DNA from: Dictyocoela muelleri
Lineage: Eukaryota > Microsporidia
Length of the DNA: 13,051 nt
Assembly (NCBI GenBank): GCA_016256075.1
Contig: SDVU01000474.1
Location: 1 to 13,051, forward strand
Reading direction: 5' to 3'
Shown here in pieces: positions 1 through 8,636 of this stretch. A model generated the notes under the pieces. That model searched no databases and was not told the DNA's origin. It saw nothing but the letters and a program-made list of their open reading frames with translations. A program made the position numbers and the translations under genes. How positions within the stretch are numbered: the stretch's first letter is position 1; each line of letters begins with the position of its first letter.

Positions 1-73
1 ATTAGACAAATATTTATACTTTTTCCTAATTTTGCAAAGCCAAATTAGGAAAAAGTATAAATATTTGGATAAT
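1..73. repeat. Near-perfect hairpin (MITE-like), cut by window edge
   Basis: Bases 7-32 are the exact reverse complement of 42-67 (26-bp arms) around a 9-base loop at 33-41. After two mismatched positions, bases 1-4 pair again with 70-73, so the palindrome probably continues left of the window. The lack of mismatches in the main arms suggests a young insertion or recent copying. The left end is outside the window, so no target duplication can be checked. It could be a miniature inverted-repeat element or one terminus of a larger element. No gene is seen from 74 to 204. Confidence 0.75.
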
Positions 74-204
74 TTTAAAAAACTAATCCGGAATTATTCA
101 ATAGCAGAATATTTGGTACATCATTTGTTATTTCGGTTTCTTGCCATCTTAAATTTCTCAGCGGCCCTAAAGCGGGTTAGTACCAAATTTCGTAGCATTT
201 ACTT

Positions 205-1392
205 CCGAATTCGGATCTAATCGGTTTTTTTTCCCTATTATTAAAACTGTCGGGTTTTTTCCCCTATTTATAAAATATTAAAATAAGAAATCAGATATAA
301 TTTGATGAATAAATAAAGTCATCATTTAAAGATTTTTTTTCCACATCCATTAATTTTGATTAATTTGTAGAGACAATTGCCACATACCTTATGGTTTTAA
401 AATTAACATAAGTCTGTTCCATAATAACTCTATTATTTTAGTAGTGACGGATTTGCCAGATTTTAAAAGCCTATAATTTGTTAAATATTTTAAATAAAGT
501 CTTTTTTTATTACAAACGGTAGCACGAGAACTCGCCTCGAGCGCAGCGCGAGAACTCGCCACGATTTTTTTTAATAAAAAATTATAGCAAAATTTTAGTT
601 TTAACAAGAGCATTCGATTTTAACCTTCCCTAGACACTATATCTAGGTATTTTTTATAATTACCAAATATGAAAATGCAAAAGTATAATAAAAAATTTTT
701 TTATTGTTTTATATACACATTGTAGAACTCTGTTTTTATATAAACTTTATAAGAATCTTATATGAAAAACTGATTTCTAAAATATGTAAAACAATATACA
801 ATTTTTTTATACTTCTGCATTTCCATATTTGGTAATTTTAAATAATATCAAGAGATAGTGGCTATGGAAGGTTAGGCTTGAATATTCTTGTTTAAACTAA
901 AGAACTGCTATAATTTTTTATAAAAAAAATGATGGCGATTCTCGCGCTGCGTTTTCGGTGAGTATACGAGCACTCACCTGAGGCGAGTTCTCGTGGAGCG
1001 ATTACAAACTTCTTGCTTAAATCCTTTTTAAAAAATTAATTAACTAAAATAAGTAATAGAAATATAATAAATCATAACATATTCTCCTAGTGTAATTTTA
1101 AAGTCTTAAAAGAAGCTATTATTTAGAATTAAAACATATTATAAAAATTCGGAGAGATTATAGATAACAACGCTAGGCTGTAACATCGATTCTTTTTATA
1201 ATATCATTGCCATCAATTCATTGCAACAATTTATATGAATGATTTCACGCAGAAATCATCGATATTTTATAAACTCTATTGATATTGATCTAGAACTATG
1301 TTTTCAGAGTATATATTCAAGTTTTATATTAATCAAATGAGAGCGGTTTTTTTCTCCTATAGGGGTAAAAAACCGATTAGATCCCCGAATTC
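205..1392. mobile_element. Non-autonomous Merlin-like element with 8-bp target duplication (nested host)
   Basis: The element proper is 213-1384. It starts GGATCTAATCGG and ends with the exact reverse complement CCGATTAGATCC; similarity continues inward to about 25 bp. It is flanked by a perfect 8-bp direct repeat CCGAATTC at 205-212 and 1385-1392. GG-initial termini plus an 8-bp duplication fit the Merlin/IS1016 superfamily, and the same arrangement is seen in the transposase-bearing element at 8859-9834; hAT or P-type elements also make 8-bp duplications. No transposase trace is visible inside. Subterminal sequence is repetitive: 222-240 is repeated directly at 250-269, and at the right end 1344-1375 folds back on itself. 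Without the 518-1000 insertion and its duplicated target, the element would be about 680 bp. Confidence 0.8.
509..1009. mobile_element. Long foldback element (MULE-type MITE candidate) with 9-bp target duplication
   Basis: The element is 518-1000, bounded by a perfect 9-bp direct repeat ATTACAAAC at 509-517 and 1001-1009. The two halves are inverted copies of each other over almost their whole length, arms of roughly 240 bp meeting near 760. The ends read GGTAGCACGAGAACTCGCC and the inverse of CGCTCCACGAGAACTCGCC. A 9-bp duplication with very long inverted repeats is typical of Mutator-like (MULE) non-autonomous elements; Merlin (8-9 bp) is the alternative. The outer 40 bases are CpG-rich in an otherwise AT-rich window. 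It contains no ORF of note and sits inside the 213-1384 element, so it inserted later. Confidence 0.8.
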
Positions 1393-1741
1393 TTTATATT
1401 CACATCTTCATATAGATAATATCACAGTGATTAGCGATTGCTTTTGAGAGTCATCATTTATAAATTATAATATCGCAAATGATATACTATGTAAGGATAT
1501 ACAGACGCATTAATTTTTTCCTCATTAAAAATAGACAATATGCACTAAATTTTGTATAAGAACTACGAAAACAGAATCAAAGTGAATAAGAAGTGTCGTG
1601 TATAATTTACAATATGTTAGAGCGAGATGGGCACTTAGGTTCTTTCACGGTGTAGGATATAGTGTTATATAATTATGCGACACATGCATTTTGAGTGGTT
1701 TATTATAATAATTAAATTTAGAATTGATATACAAAACATTA
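1393..1741. other. Unassigned AT-rich intergenic stretch
   Basis: This lies between the non-autonomous element and the first Merlin element. I see no long ORF, no clear inverted repeat and no RNA gene. It may be ancestral single-copy sequence or a repeat too worn to recognise by eye. Confidence 0.5.
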
Positions 1742-1796
1742 GCTCTCCTTGCGAATAGCGGCCCCCTTTAAGGGAGCCACTATTCTCAAGGAAAGC
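1742..1796. repeat. 55-bp terminal palindrome of the first Merlin element
   Basis: Bases 1742-1768 and 1770-1796 are inverted copies (23 of 27 positions pair) around a single base. The arm GCGAATAGCGGCCCCCTT also matches, in inverse, the right end of the element at 2966-2990, so the palindrome looks like a terminal inverted repeat doubled back on itself. Next to it a 20-bp unit is tandemly duplicated (1781-1800 and 1801-1820, one difference). It could also be a separate tiny MITE inserted at the element's end. Confidence 0.7.
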
Positions 1797-1989
1797 ATTT
1801 TATTCGCAAGGAAAGCATTTTTTATTTTTTTTTAAATATTTTATATGAATAATAAGTTTTACCCATGTTTATCGAATATAATTCGGCTTTATTTATTTCA
1901 GGAAAAGAGGCGCTAAGTTTTCAATAGATATGTGAATTATATGCAACAAAAAGCAATGTATTGACATAAGATGCCATGGTGTTAAAACT

Positions 1990-2782
1990 ATGGAATTTAA
2001 AATTTATGTTGGTATAAGGAAACAAATATATTAAAGATGTAATGTAAAAAAATGCCGTAAAAAATGTTCTATTTTTCCTGATGTTTGTAAAGGCTCTAAA
2101 TTACTCCTAAATGAATTCCTATATTTAGTTTTTATGTATTTGCTAAATGAAAGGAAATATACGTTTACATTAAGTACTTGCATTTCTGAATCGACTTATA
2201 TAAGATGTAAGTCTAAAATTAACAATATTTTCTAAAAATATATTGATGATCGTTTCCGTCGAATAGGAGGACCGGGTGTTCGAATGCAGCTCGATGAATC
2301 GGTAATTTCCCGGCTTGGTAAAATAAGATTCTAACATCTATTGATGATCAAAGTCGGGAAACTACTTGGCTATTTGGCGGAATTGAAGAAAACAATAATT
2401 TAAATTTTTTCCTTGAGATAGTACCTAATCGACAAATAGAAACATTAGTAGATGTTATTCAAGAAAGATAGCACCCAGAAGCATTTTGATTACTGACGGA
2501 TACCCTTCATATGTAGGCGCAGCCAAAAAAGTGAAAATGGACCATTTAATAGTTAATCATACAAAAGGTTTTACTAATATTGATGGTAATCATACAAATT
2601 CAATTGAAAATTTATGGTCACATCTTAAACTAACTATTAGCTCTAGACATGGAGTTATGAAACCTAATATTAATGCCTTTTTGAATGAATTTGAGTTTAG
2701 AAAGAAATATATTAACTATTCAAACAAACAGTCCGTCGATAATTTATTTCTGGAGATTCTTAAACTGATTTTTAAACAATAA
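1990..2782 (+). pseudogene. Merlin/ISXO2-like DDE transposase relic
   Basis: The product is a cut-and-paste transposase of the ISXO2-like (IS1595/Merlin) DDE type, acting on its own terminal repeats. A Cys-rich N-terminal segment (KKCRKKCSIF, near 2047-2076) resembles the family's zinc-ribbon end. It is followed by the family hallmark GGPGVRMQLDES (first catalytic Asp at 2293-2295), TTWLFGGIEE, then LITDGYPSYVG (second Asp at 2495-2497), VNHTKGF, and NHTNSIENLWSHLK (catalytic Glu at 2606-2608), ending at a stop at 2780-2782. All three catalytic residues survive, but the gene is broken: stops at 2032 and 2233, and frame changes near 2320-2340 and near 2468, so three reading frames are used. 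The ATG at 1990 is only the first plausible start, in a worn region. About 264 codons is close to normal for the family. The last 98 codons are open, which could mislead an annotator into calling a small gene. Confidence 0.85.
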
Positions 2783-2990
2783 ATTCATTATTGTTAAGAT
2801 TTAATAATATTTTCAATATTTTTTCAACATTATATACAATATATAACATAAAAATCTAAATTTAAATAAGCTAAAATTTTATTTAATTTTATGTCTACAA
2901 TATTTTACAATTACACCGAGTGATATTATGGTGGCCCAATATCCTAATTTACTATATTTTAATAAGGGGGCCACTGTTTGCAAGTATCGC

Positions 2991-3238
2991 TCAATTTTTC
3001 ATTATTTTTTTGATTTGAGAATTTTTTTAATTCCTACATTTTTTATTTTACTAATTGATTGATGTTAATTTATCTGATCCATATTTAATTTATTCATATT
3101 ATATATTTAAATTCATTTATTATTTTAATTTGAACTCATTTATAAATCTTTTCCTTATTATACATCAATAAAAAAATTAAATCTAAATTAAAAAATCTCA
3201 TAAATGATTATAAATCAAAATAATTGTCGCTCGAAACG
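2991..3238. other. Unassigned AT-rich spacer
   Basis: Very AT-rich DNA between the Merlin right end and the minisatellite. I see no ORF, RNA gene or inverted repeat that I can support. Confidence 0.45.
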
Positions 3239-3402
3239 CGCGACATGCAAACGCGACATGCAAACGCGAAATGCAAACGCGACATGCAAACGCGAAATTC
3301 AAACGCGAATTGCAAAAGCGACATGAAAAAGCGACATGCAAAAGCGAAATGCAAACGCGACATGAAAACGCGACATGTAAACGCTACATGAAAACGCGAC
3401 AA
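3239..3402. repeat. 13-bp minisatellite, about 12.5 copies
   Basis: The unit is CGCGACATGCAAA, repeated with no length change from 3239 to 3394 (12 full units) and ending in a partial unit. Variation is by substitution only: GACATG/GAAATG/GAATTG, GCAAA/GAAAA/GTAAA, and CGCG/AGCG. The array is GC-rich against its surroundings and is bounded by an inverted pair, TTGTCGC at 3224-3230 and GCGACAA at 3397-3403. Open frames run through it on both strands (3271-3579 forward, 3208-3402 reverse), but 13 is not a multiple of 3 and nothing in them looks like a protein family, so I treat them as by-products of the repeat. Confidence 0.92.
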
Positions 3403-3405
3403 CTA

Positions 3406-3965
3406 TTTTACTTTCAATTACACTTTATTTTTCGATTTTTTGTTTCAATTTATCATGCGAGACGCGTTAATCTATGCGAGAAATGTTCATCTATTCGAGA
3501 ACACCACATTAAAAGGCGGTATAATATTATTAACAATTATTCACGTCAAGAACTGAGGATATGTATTATATTTATTTAATTACGCAATTTTAGACTTAAT
3601 ACTAATCTAACAATTGTATTATTAATGGCTTGATATATATTTTCTAAAATATATAAATTTTTTATTTCAAATAATAATAAAACTTGTGGTTCCTAATATT
3701 TTTAAAAACATAGCAATAATAATGTTTTTAACATAAAATAAAATTTACAATATAAATATTTTGATTAAAATAAAAATTAATTTTTATACTTAGAATAGTT
3801 TTTTTTATTTTTTTATATTTTTCTCATAATTCAATTTATGATTAGCAAGCTTTTCCTTTAAAAAATTAATAAAATGTTAATTAAATATTTTAAAAAATTA
3901 TTTACCAGACAAAAGTTTGGCGATGCGCATGTTGCGAGCTTCAGGGTCAACAATACATGTTCACT
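3406..3965. other. Unassigned AT-rich stretch
   Basis: Mostly A/T runs with no supportable gene. Bases 3912-3935 (CAAAAGTTTGGCG...GCATGTTGCG) weakly resemble 5221-5250 (CAAAAGTTT...GCATTTTGCGG) on the far side of the Tc1-like element, but the match is too loose to be a target duplication. Confidence 0.4.
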
Positions 3966-4329
3966 TAAAAAATTTGGGTCTTGTTCGGAAAGATGCCTAC
4001 CACTAAGGTTACTACCTTAGAATGAATTTTTAAAAATTTAATTATTAGTTAATTCCGAACCCATCATGGTTTTAATTTTTTTTAAAAAAGGTCTTTTAGT
4101 AGTAATTAAAATTAATAATGAATGGCAAATAAGATCTTAAAATCATGTATAGATACTTTTAAAGGTTTAAAATATTGCGAAAATTATAAACAAAAAAGTT
4201 TTTGTCAAAAAATTGAATATTATTTAATTAAAAATACACATAAAAGCATCAATGCAACATAAACATCATTGATATCATTTTATTATCAATTTTTTTCTAA
4301 ATGTGAATTATTCCAACTATTATTATATT

Positions 4330-4530
4330 TTCACCTTTCTGCACTTGATGATATTGCATTTATAATTTAAAAATCTCCCATAAACTCTCAATATTGGTAA
4401 TATGATTACTTTTAAGCGCTTCCTAATCTTTCTTAATAATCTACAATTTTTCATTTTGCAAATTATCTGCTACATACTATTAAAAATTCGGCAATCTTTT
4501 ATTAACATAGAGCATAAATTTTTCATCAAT
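4330..4530 (-). pseudogene. Tc1/mariner-like transposase fragment, heavily decayed
   Basis: Reading the minus strand, the segment SNHITNIESLWEIFK (Glu codon at 4387-4389) lines up with the Tc1 signature SPDLNPIENLW-LLK, which carries the third catalytic acid. Upstream on that strand, VIDEKFMLY (4505-4530) resembles the DEK-F motif at the first catalytic Asp. The middle Asp motif is not securely visible, though ADN near 4450 could be its remnant. Stops fall between the motifs (for example at the Trp-like position just before EALKSN) and the spacing is short, so material has been lost. HTNSIENLW of ISXO2-type transposases is similar to this motif, but the TA flanks favour Tc1/mariner. Without a profile search this is a moderate call. 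Confidence 0.5.
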
Positions 4531-5122
4531 AACATTTGTCAACGTTCCTGATTACTTTTTATCAGCTCTTTAGACAAATTTTTTTTAGAAAATTTGTAAA
4601 AATAATATCAATATAGTATCTTGTGTTACATCATAAATATTAGTTTTTACGAATTTTTTATTTTTTTAAACAACAAATTTCATTAGATTCTACGAATTTC
4701 TATAACCTTCTATAAAATATTTGCATTATTTTTTATTTAAAATTCTCTGTGTGATAGCTTCCTTGTTGAATAAATTATTTCTTTATGAAAATCATAAAAA
4801 AGACACTTAATTGCATAAATGATATATTTAAAAGAAGAATATTTATAAAATAAAATACTTATTAATTTATATTTTTGTATTTAGAACTGATATTTTTTTG
4901 GTAATTTTTAGACTAAAAACGGTTATTACTCATTACTGATTATTTACAATTGCAATTTTTTGAATTGCTATCGTATTTCTTTATTTAAATATAAAAAACG
5001 TCTTAATATTTCATTGTATATTAAAATTAAAAAGTTTTTTTAACGCCTTTAAAAAAAAATTATAAAATCATATAATTTTTTTAATAGAAAGATAATTGAT
5101 TTTTTAAAATTTTAAAAATTTG

Positions 5123-5190
5123 CTTTTGTTCGGAAAGATGTCTACTTTAATTTTTTTTTGAAAAAGTGGGCACCTTTCCGAACAAAACCC
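5123..5190. repeat. Mini-palindrome at right end of the Tc1-like element
   Basis: Bases from 5123 (TTTTGTTCGGAAAGATG...ACTTT) pair with the inverse strand from 5190 (TTTTGTTCGGAAAGGTG...ACTTTT), giving about 29-bp arms around a T-rich centre. Both arms are copies of the element's terminal repeat. It is either a doubled terminus or a 68-bp MITE of the same family lodged at the end of the element. Confidence 0.75.
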
Positions 5191-5323
5191 AAAAATCTTT
5201 TAGGAAATTTATTATTTCGGCAAAAGTTTATTTATGTTAGGCATTTTGCGGATATAATTATCACGCAAGTGACCACAATATAAAATAAAGTTCGATTTTT
5301 TAAGCCTTTTTTGAAAAAACAGA

Positions 5324-5580
5324 GGCCAGATAGCTCAGTGATTAACAATCCTGAATTAAGATTCAAGTATCTAGTTCGAACCTATCTGTCCTATCTTTAA
5401 TAAAAAATTGATATTGATATCGGGCGTCAATATTTATAGAATAATAGATAACATACTGTTAACCAGTTTATTTATAGCTAATTAAGACTTGTTCTAATAT
5501 TACAACGAAGCAGAAAGGACACTACTAGGTGTAAGGATAAGTGCTATAACGCTTCTCGCCAAAAAATCGCGAAAAAAATA
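5324..5580 (+). mobile_element. tRNA-headed SINE-like repeat, copy 1
   Basis: The copy starts as a tRNA-like sequence: GGCCAGA at 5324-5330 can pair with TCTGTCC near 5385-5391 like an acceptor stem, an A-box-like TAGCTCAGTGA sits at 5331-5341 and a B-box-like AGTTCGAACCT at 5373-5383. A non-tRNA body follows that matches the other two copies, including AATAT..CA..GAAGCAGAAAGGAC and CTACTAGGTGTAAGGAT (5521-5538). No similarity to the other copies exists upstream of 5324, so the tRNA start is the true 5' end, as in a SINE driven by an internal RNA polymerase III promoter. The 3' limit is unclear: similarity fades at about 5575-5580. This is the most diverged copy. Confidence 0.68.
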
Positions 5581-5666
5581 GCTGGGCATAGTTTCGTCTC
5601 CAAAATATACCCCTAATGATGGATGATTAAAATATTGAAATAATTATAACAAAGCGAAACAAGAAA

Positions 5667-6979
5667 ATGATTCTTTCCAAAGGCTTTTCTTATCACTTTA
5701 GAAGAGAAAAAATTTATGAAAAACAGTAGAGATGTACAGATAGAAAATGTAGTGTGATGTTAAAAACAACATCCACATACTCTCTTATACAACAAATATC
5801 TCATGTTCATATTCCAAATTACGGCAAAATGAAACATTATTTCATCGCAACAAAATAAAAAAGAGATCATTGAATATGAGAGAATCCAAAAGAGACGTCG
5901 TGGATAGAATATTAGAAAATATTTCACCGAAACGATATTCTACATGTCTAAGTATAAGTCCTTAATATTTTTTCTTCTCGTATGAGAAAATTGCATAAAA
6001 TAAAAGATTTAAATGATGATATTTCTAAAATTATAAAAAAGGCCGAAGGTGAAGATTTCTACATGTTCGATACTGGTATTGATGATAAAGATAGAGTTAT
6101 AGTTTTATCCACGTTTTCAAATATAATCCATTTATCTTACAATAAAACATGGATATGTGATAGAACATTTAGAAGTTCACCTTCCGGATTATATCAGATT
6201 TACACGATTATGGCGATAATAAATTACAGATCATTTCCTTTAGCATATTTAATTATGAAAAATAAATCCCAAAACTCATATAGCAAAGCTTTAAATTTTT
6301 AAAATCTAAATTACAAAGTTATCCTGAAAATATTATTATTGATTTTGAAAATGCTACTTTAAGTGCAATTAATGATGTTTTTCCCTGAACACGTGTTGAG
6401 GAATTTTTTTTTTCATTTTTCACAATTGTTGTAGCGGAAAATTCAACATTTCCATTTGACAATTATTTATAAAAAAGAAAATGAATTTAGAATATATGTT
6501 AAAATAATTTTGTCACTTGCTTTTATTAATAAGAATGATGTTGATGATTTGATTAATGAATATGATTTATATTTTAAAAATCATTATTATCATGAAAAAA
6601 TTGATATTTTTTTTATCATGGTTCAAAATTTTGCATTTGAAAAAAATAATTCATTCAATATATTTCCAATTGATTTTTGGTCAGTTAATAAAAGGCTTAT
6701 AAATTTAGATCCAACGACAACAAATGCAATAGAAGGTTGGCATAGAGGATTAAATATGAATCGACCACACTCAATAAAAGAAATAGGTTCGGAATTATTG
6801 AGAGAACAGAGAAAAATGAATTTTAATATCGTGAAAAATTTATATACTCAAAATGTCGATCATTTATTATCTGAAAAAATAAATCAAGTAAATTAATTCT
6901 TGAAAGTGGAAATGGGAAGATAAATATAAATCATCTCACAGCGATAGCAAGTTTGATTGAGATTAAAACGCACAATTAA
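5667..6979 (+). pseudogene. FLYWCH-MULE transposase relic
   Basis: Mutator-like transposase with an N-terminal FLYWCH zinc finger. The finger spans about 5667-5855: SKGFSYHFRREKIYEKQ, Cys codons at 5733 and 5748, and HVH at 5802-5810; the Trp expected before the first Cys is a TAG (5727). A linker with KRDVVDRILENISPKRYS (about 5880-5945) follows, in another frame. The MULE DDE core has WICDRTFRSS (first Asp 6159-6161), QIYTIMAIINYRSFPLAYLIMKNKS, IIIDFENA (second Asp 6341-6343) and NAIEGWH (Glu 6732-6734). The Gly usual after the first Asp is Arg here. The C-terminus shifts frame at about 6897 and ends at 6977-6979. Stops or frame changes occur at 5727, 5856-5885, near 5960, 6300, 6388, 6433 and 6897, so it is dead. 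At about 430 codons it is near full length. No terminal repeats were found around it. It follows SINE copy 1 by about 90 bp. Confidence 0.85.
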
Positions 6980-8213
6980 TTTTATTTATATTTCTTTTTT
7001 TCAAATTATCATTAAAATTCATTTTTTTAATAAAATAAATAATCATTTTTTGAATTTTATATTTTTTTAAATTTTTTCCCGAAACAAAAAAAAAATATTT
7101 TGATTTAATATTAAGTTATTCATAAATTCAATTAATAATAATTTTTTATTGATTATTATTCATGGCACGTTTATATTTATTAAATTTAAATAATAAAATC
7201 CGATGGTTTTTTGTTTTTGTTTATTAATTTAAATTTTAATTTGAACAAAATCATATTAAAAACATTTTTGATCATTAAAAATTTTATTTTGAAAAATAAA
7301 AATATATTTCGAATTTAAACACAAAAAATGATTATATTTTATTCTATATTTTTAAAATTAAAAACTATCCTTTGAATATAAATTAATGTATTATAAAAAA
7401 TTAAAAATATAGAATTCTGTTTTTTTTAAATCAATATATTTTGAAAAAAAAATTTAAGGGTATTAAATTGGTGAGAAAAACTTGCTTTACGCATAAATAT
7501 AAATAACACAAAATGAAATATAGGTAGAGCTTGTCAATATAGTTGGTGTAAATTATCATACAATGCACTTGTTGAAAAATTATTATTTATATTTTTTTCA
7601 TTTGCATTTTACAGTAAATTTAAAAATTACTATAATTTAATGATATTTTTTTTCAAAAAATTCACATTTATGTTAGAGCAAATATATTTTTAATGTTTCT
7701 ATATTTAGAATTAGTACAGACTATGGCAAATGTAGAAATCTTATTTAGCGAGAGATCCAAACTAAAAAAGTTATGAGAAAAACGGGGATTGATGTCAGTT
7801 ATTACGGTTAGAGGTTAGAGTATAAATGACTAAAGAATAAATAATTATTATTGATTATGACATATTGTAGAAAATAAAAATTATTTAACTGTATTCTTTA
7901 GACAGAAAAAATAACTTATGTTCTTTCGATAAATGGCACTGTTACAATCAAACAGAGGTTTGTTAAAGGTATACTTTTTTTTATTAATTTTATTTTGTAT
8001 TCCCCATACCTATGGGAAATACTTAACTAATTGATTCAATTTGGTAACATTAAAAACACCAAAGCTATTGTATTAAATTAAATGCACTTCAGGATATTTA
8101 AACATAATTATCCCTTTCAGAAATACGCAATGCCAGTATTTATTGAAGTATTAATGATTTTATCTGATAAAAATCGTATTATTTAAAATTTTATTTTCTA
8201 TAAAAATTTAACT
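6980..8213. other. Long AT-rich stretch without recognisable genes
   Basis: About 1.2 kb of mainly A/T runs. I searched for an inverse of the sequence upstream of the MULE relic that would define its 3' end and found none. A small stem (TCCC...GGGA at about 8000-8017) is the only local structure noticed. A somewhat less AT-biased part at 7720-7830 has no readable protein in any frame. Confidence 0.45.
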
Positions 8214-8215
8214 TA

Positions 8216-8530
8216 GGACCCGACTTAGCCACCTCCCTATAATTAGGAAATCGCCATCCGTAAAAGAAAATTAAACTATTCTTCTTTGAAATAAGCGTAA
8301 AATCATGAGTTTATTTCAGATATGATAATAATTATATTTACTAGTTATATATATAAGTTTCAAAGATTTCTGAAAGCGGAAAATTTTTAAAACTTCTATA
8401 TTTAACTAGTAAATAAAATCTATATTTATCTACAATAAACCCGTGATTTGCGCCTATTTCAAATAAGAATCGTTTAATTTTCTTTTACGGATGTCGATTT
8501 CCTAAAAAAAGTGGGTGGCTAGTCGTTGTA
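8216..8530. mobile_element. Foldback/MITE element, about 315 bp
   Basis: The segment is an inverted duplication centred near 8373 with arms of about 150 bp. The outer part pairs very well: 8244-8276 and 8471-8503 are inverse copies over 33 bp with one mismatch, and CGACTTAGCCACC at 8221 answers GGTGGCTAGTCG at 8514-8525. Toward the centre, TTTACTAGTTA-type sequence recurs on both arms with more differences. No ORF lies inside and no target duplication is evident, so the superfamily is unknown. If transcribed through, it would form a long hairpin RNA. Confidence 0.8.
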
Positions 8531-8636
8531 GAACCAAAAATATCTGCTTTCACAAATAATTCTCTTCTCAGGATATTCCAAAGGTTAATCAGTATAAAAT
8601 TTAGATTTTCTTATATTTTAATTACTTTATTATATA

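Larger units (their letters stand above)
1742..2990 (+). mobile_element. Decayed Merlin (IS1016/ISXO2-type) DNA transposon
   Basis: A Merlin transposase relic (1990-2782) lies between matching ends: 1742-1768 at the left and the inverse copy at about 2966-2990 at the right, sharing the core TTGC(A/G)AA.AG.GGCCCCCTT. The same TTGC-AAA-AGTGGC pattern occurs in the ends of the Merlin element at 8859-9834, so the two are related families. The right end also shows a second, inner inverted copy of GTGGCCC at 2931-2937. I could not find a convincing 8-9 bp target duplication, so the exact limits are uncertain by about 20 bp. Confidence 0.72.
3966..5202 (-). mobile_element. Tc1/mariner-like element in a TA site, decayed
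   Basis: The left end at about 3968 (core GGGTCTTGTTCGGAAAGATG, 3976-3995) and the right end at about 5200 (inverse of GGGTTTTGTTCGGAAAGGTG, 5171-5190) form inverted repeats of roughly 30-35 bp. TA dinucleotides lie immediately outside at 3966-3967 and 5201-5202, as expected for the Tc1/mariner/IS630 superfamily. The element is about 1.23 kb, a usual size for the group. A minus-strand transposase trace lies at about 4330-4530. Inside the left end there is a perfect 7-bp stem at 4003-4020 and a short inverse copy of the terminus (TTCCGAAC, 4053-4060). Most of the interior is too worn to read. Confidence 0.7.

Noticed and set aside
32-220. 62-codon open frame at the start of the window
   Set aside because: It begins inside the hairpin and ends in the left terminus of the 213-1384 element; no protein family features.
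389-613. 74-codon minus-strand frame
   Set aside because: It runs across the border between the outer element and its nested foldback, so it cannot be an original gene; the repeated Ser-Arg-Ala stretch comes from the CpG-rich arm.
1723-3005. Target duplication for the first Merlin element
   Set aside because: Several placements were tried (ends at GCTCTCC, GGCCCCC or CAAAAC) and none gave a matching 8-9 bp direct repeat.
3239-3402. CRISPR array
   Set aside because: The units are head-to-tail with no spacers, and the sequence context is eukaryotic transposon DNA.
3271-3579. 102-codon open frame over the minisatellite
   Set aside because: It is created by a stop-poor 13-bp repeat whose length is not a multiple of 3; the non-repeat tail shows no family motif. 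The reverse frame 3208-3402 is an equal by-product.
3912-5252. Long direct repeat flanking the Tc1-like element
   Set aside because: The resemblance (CAAAAGTTT...GCAT.TTGCG) is patchy and needs gaps; the TA dinucleotides explain the insertion better.
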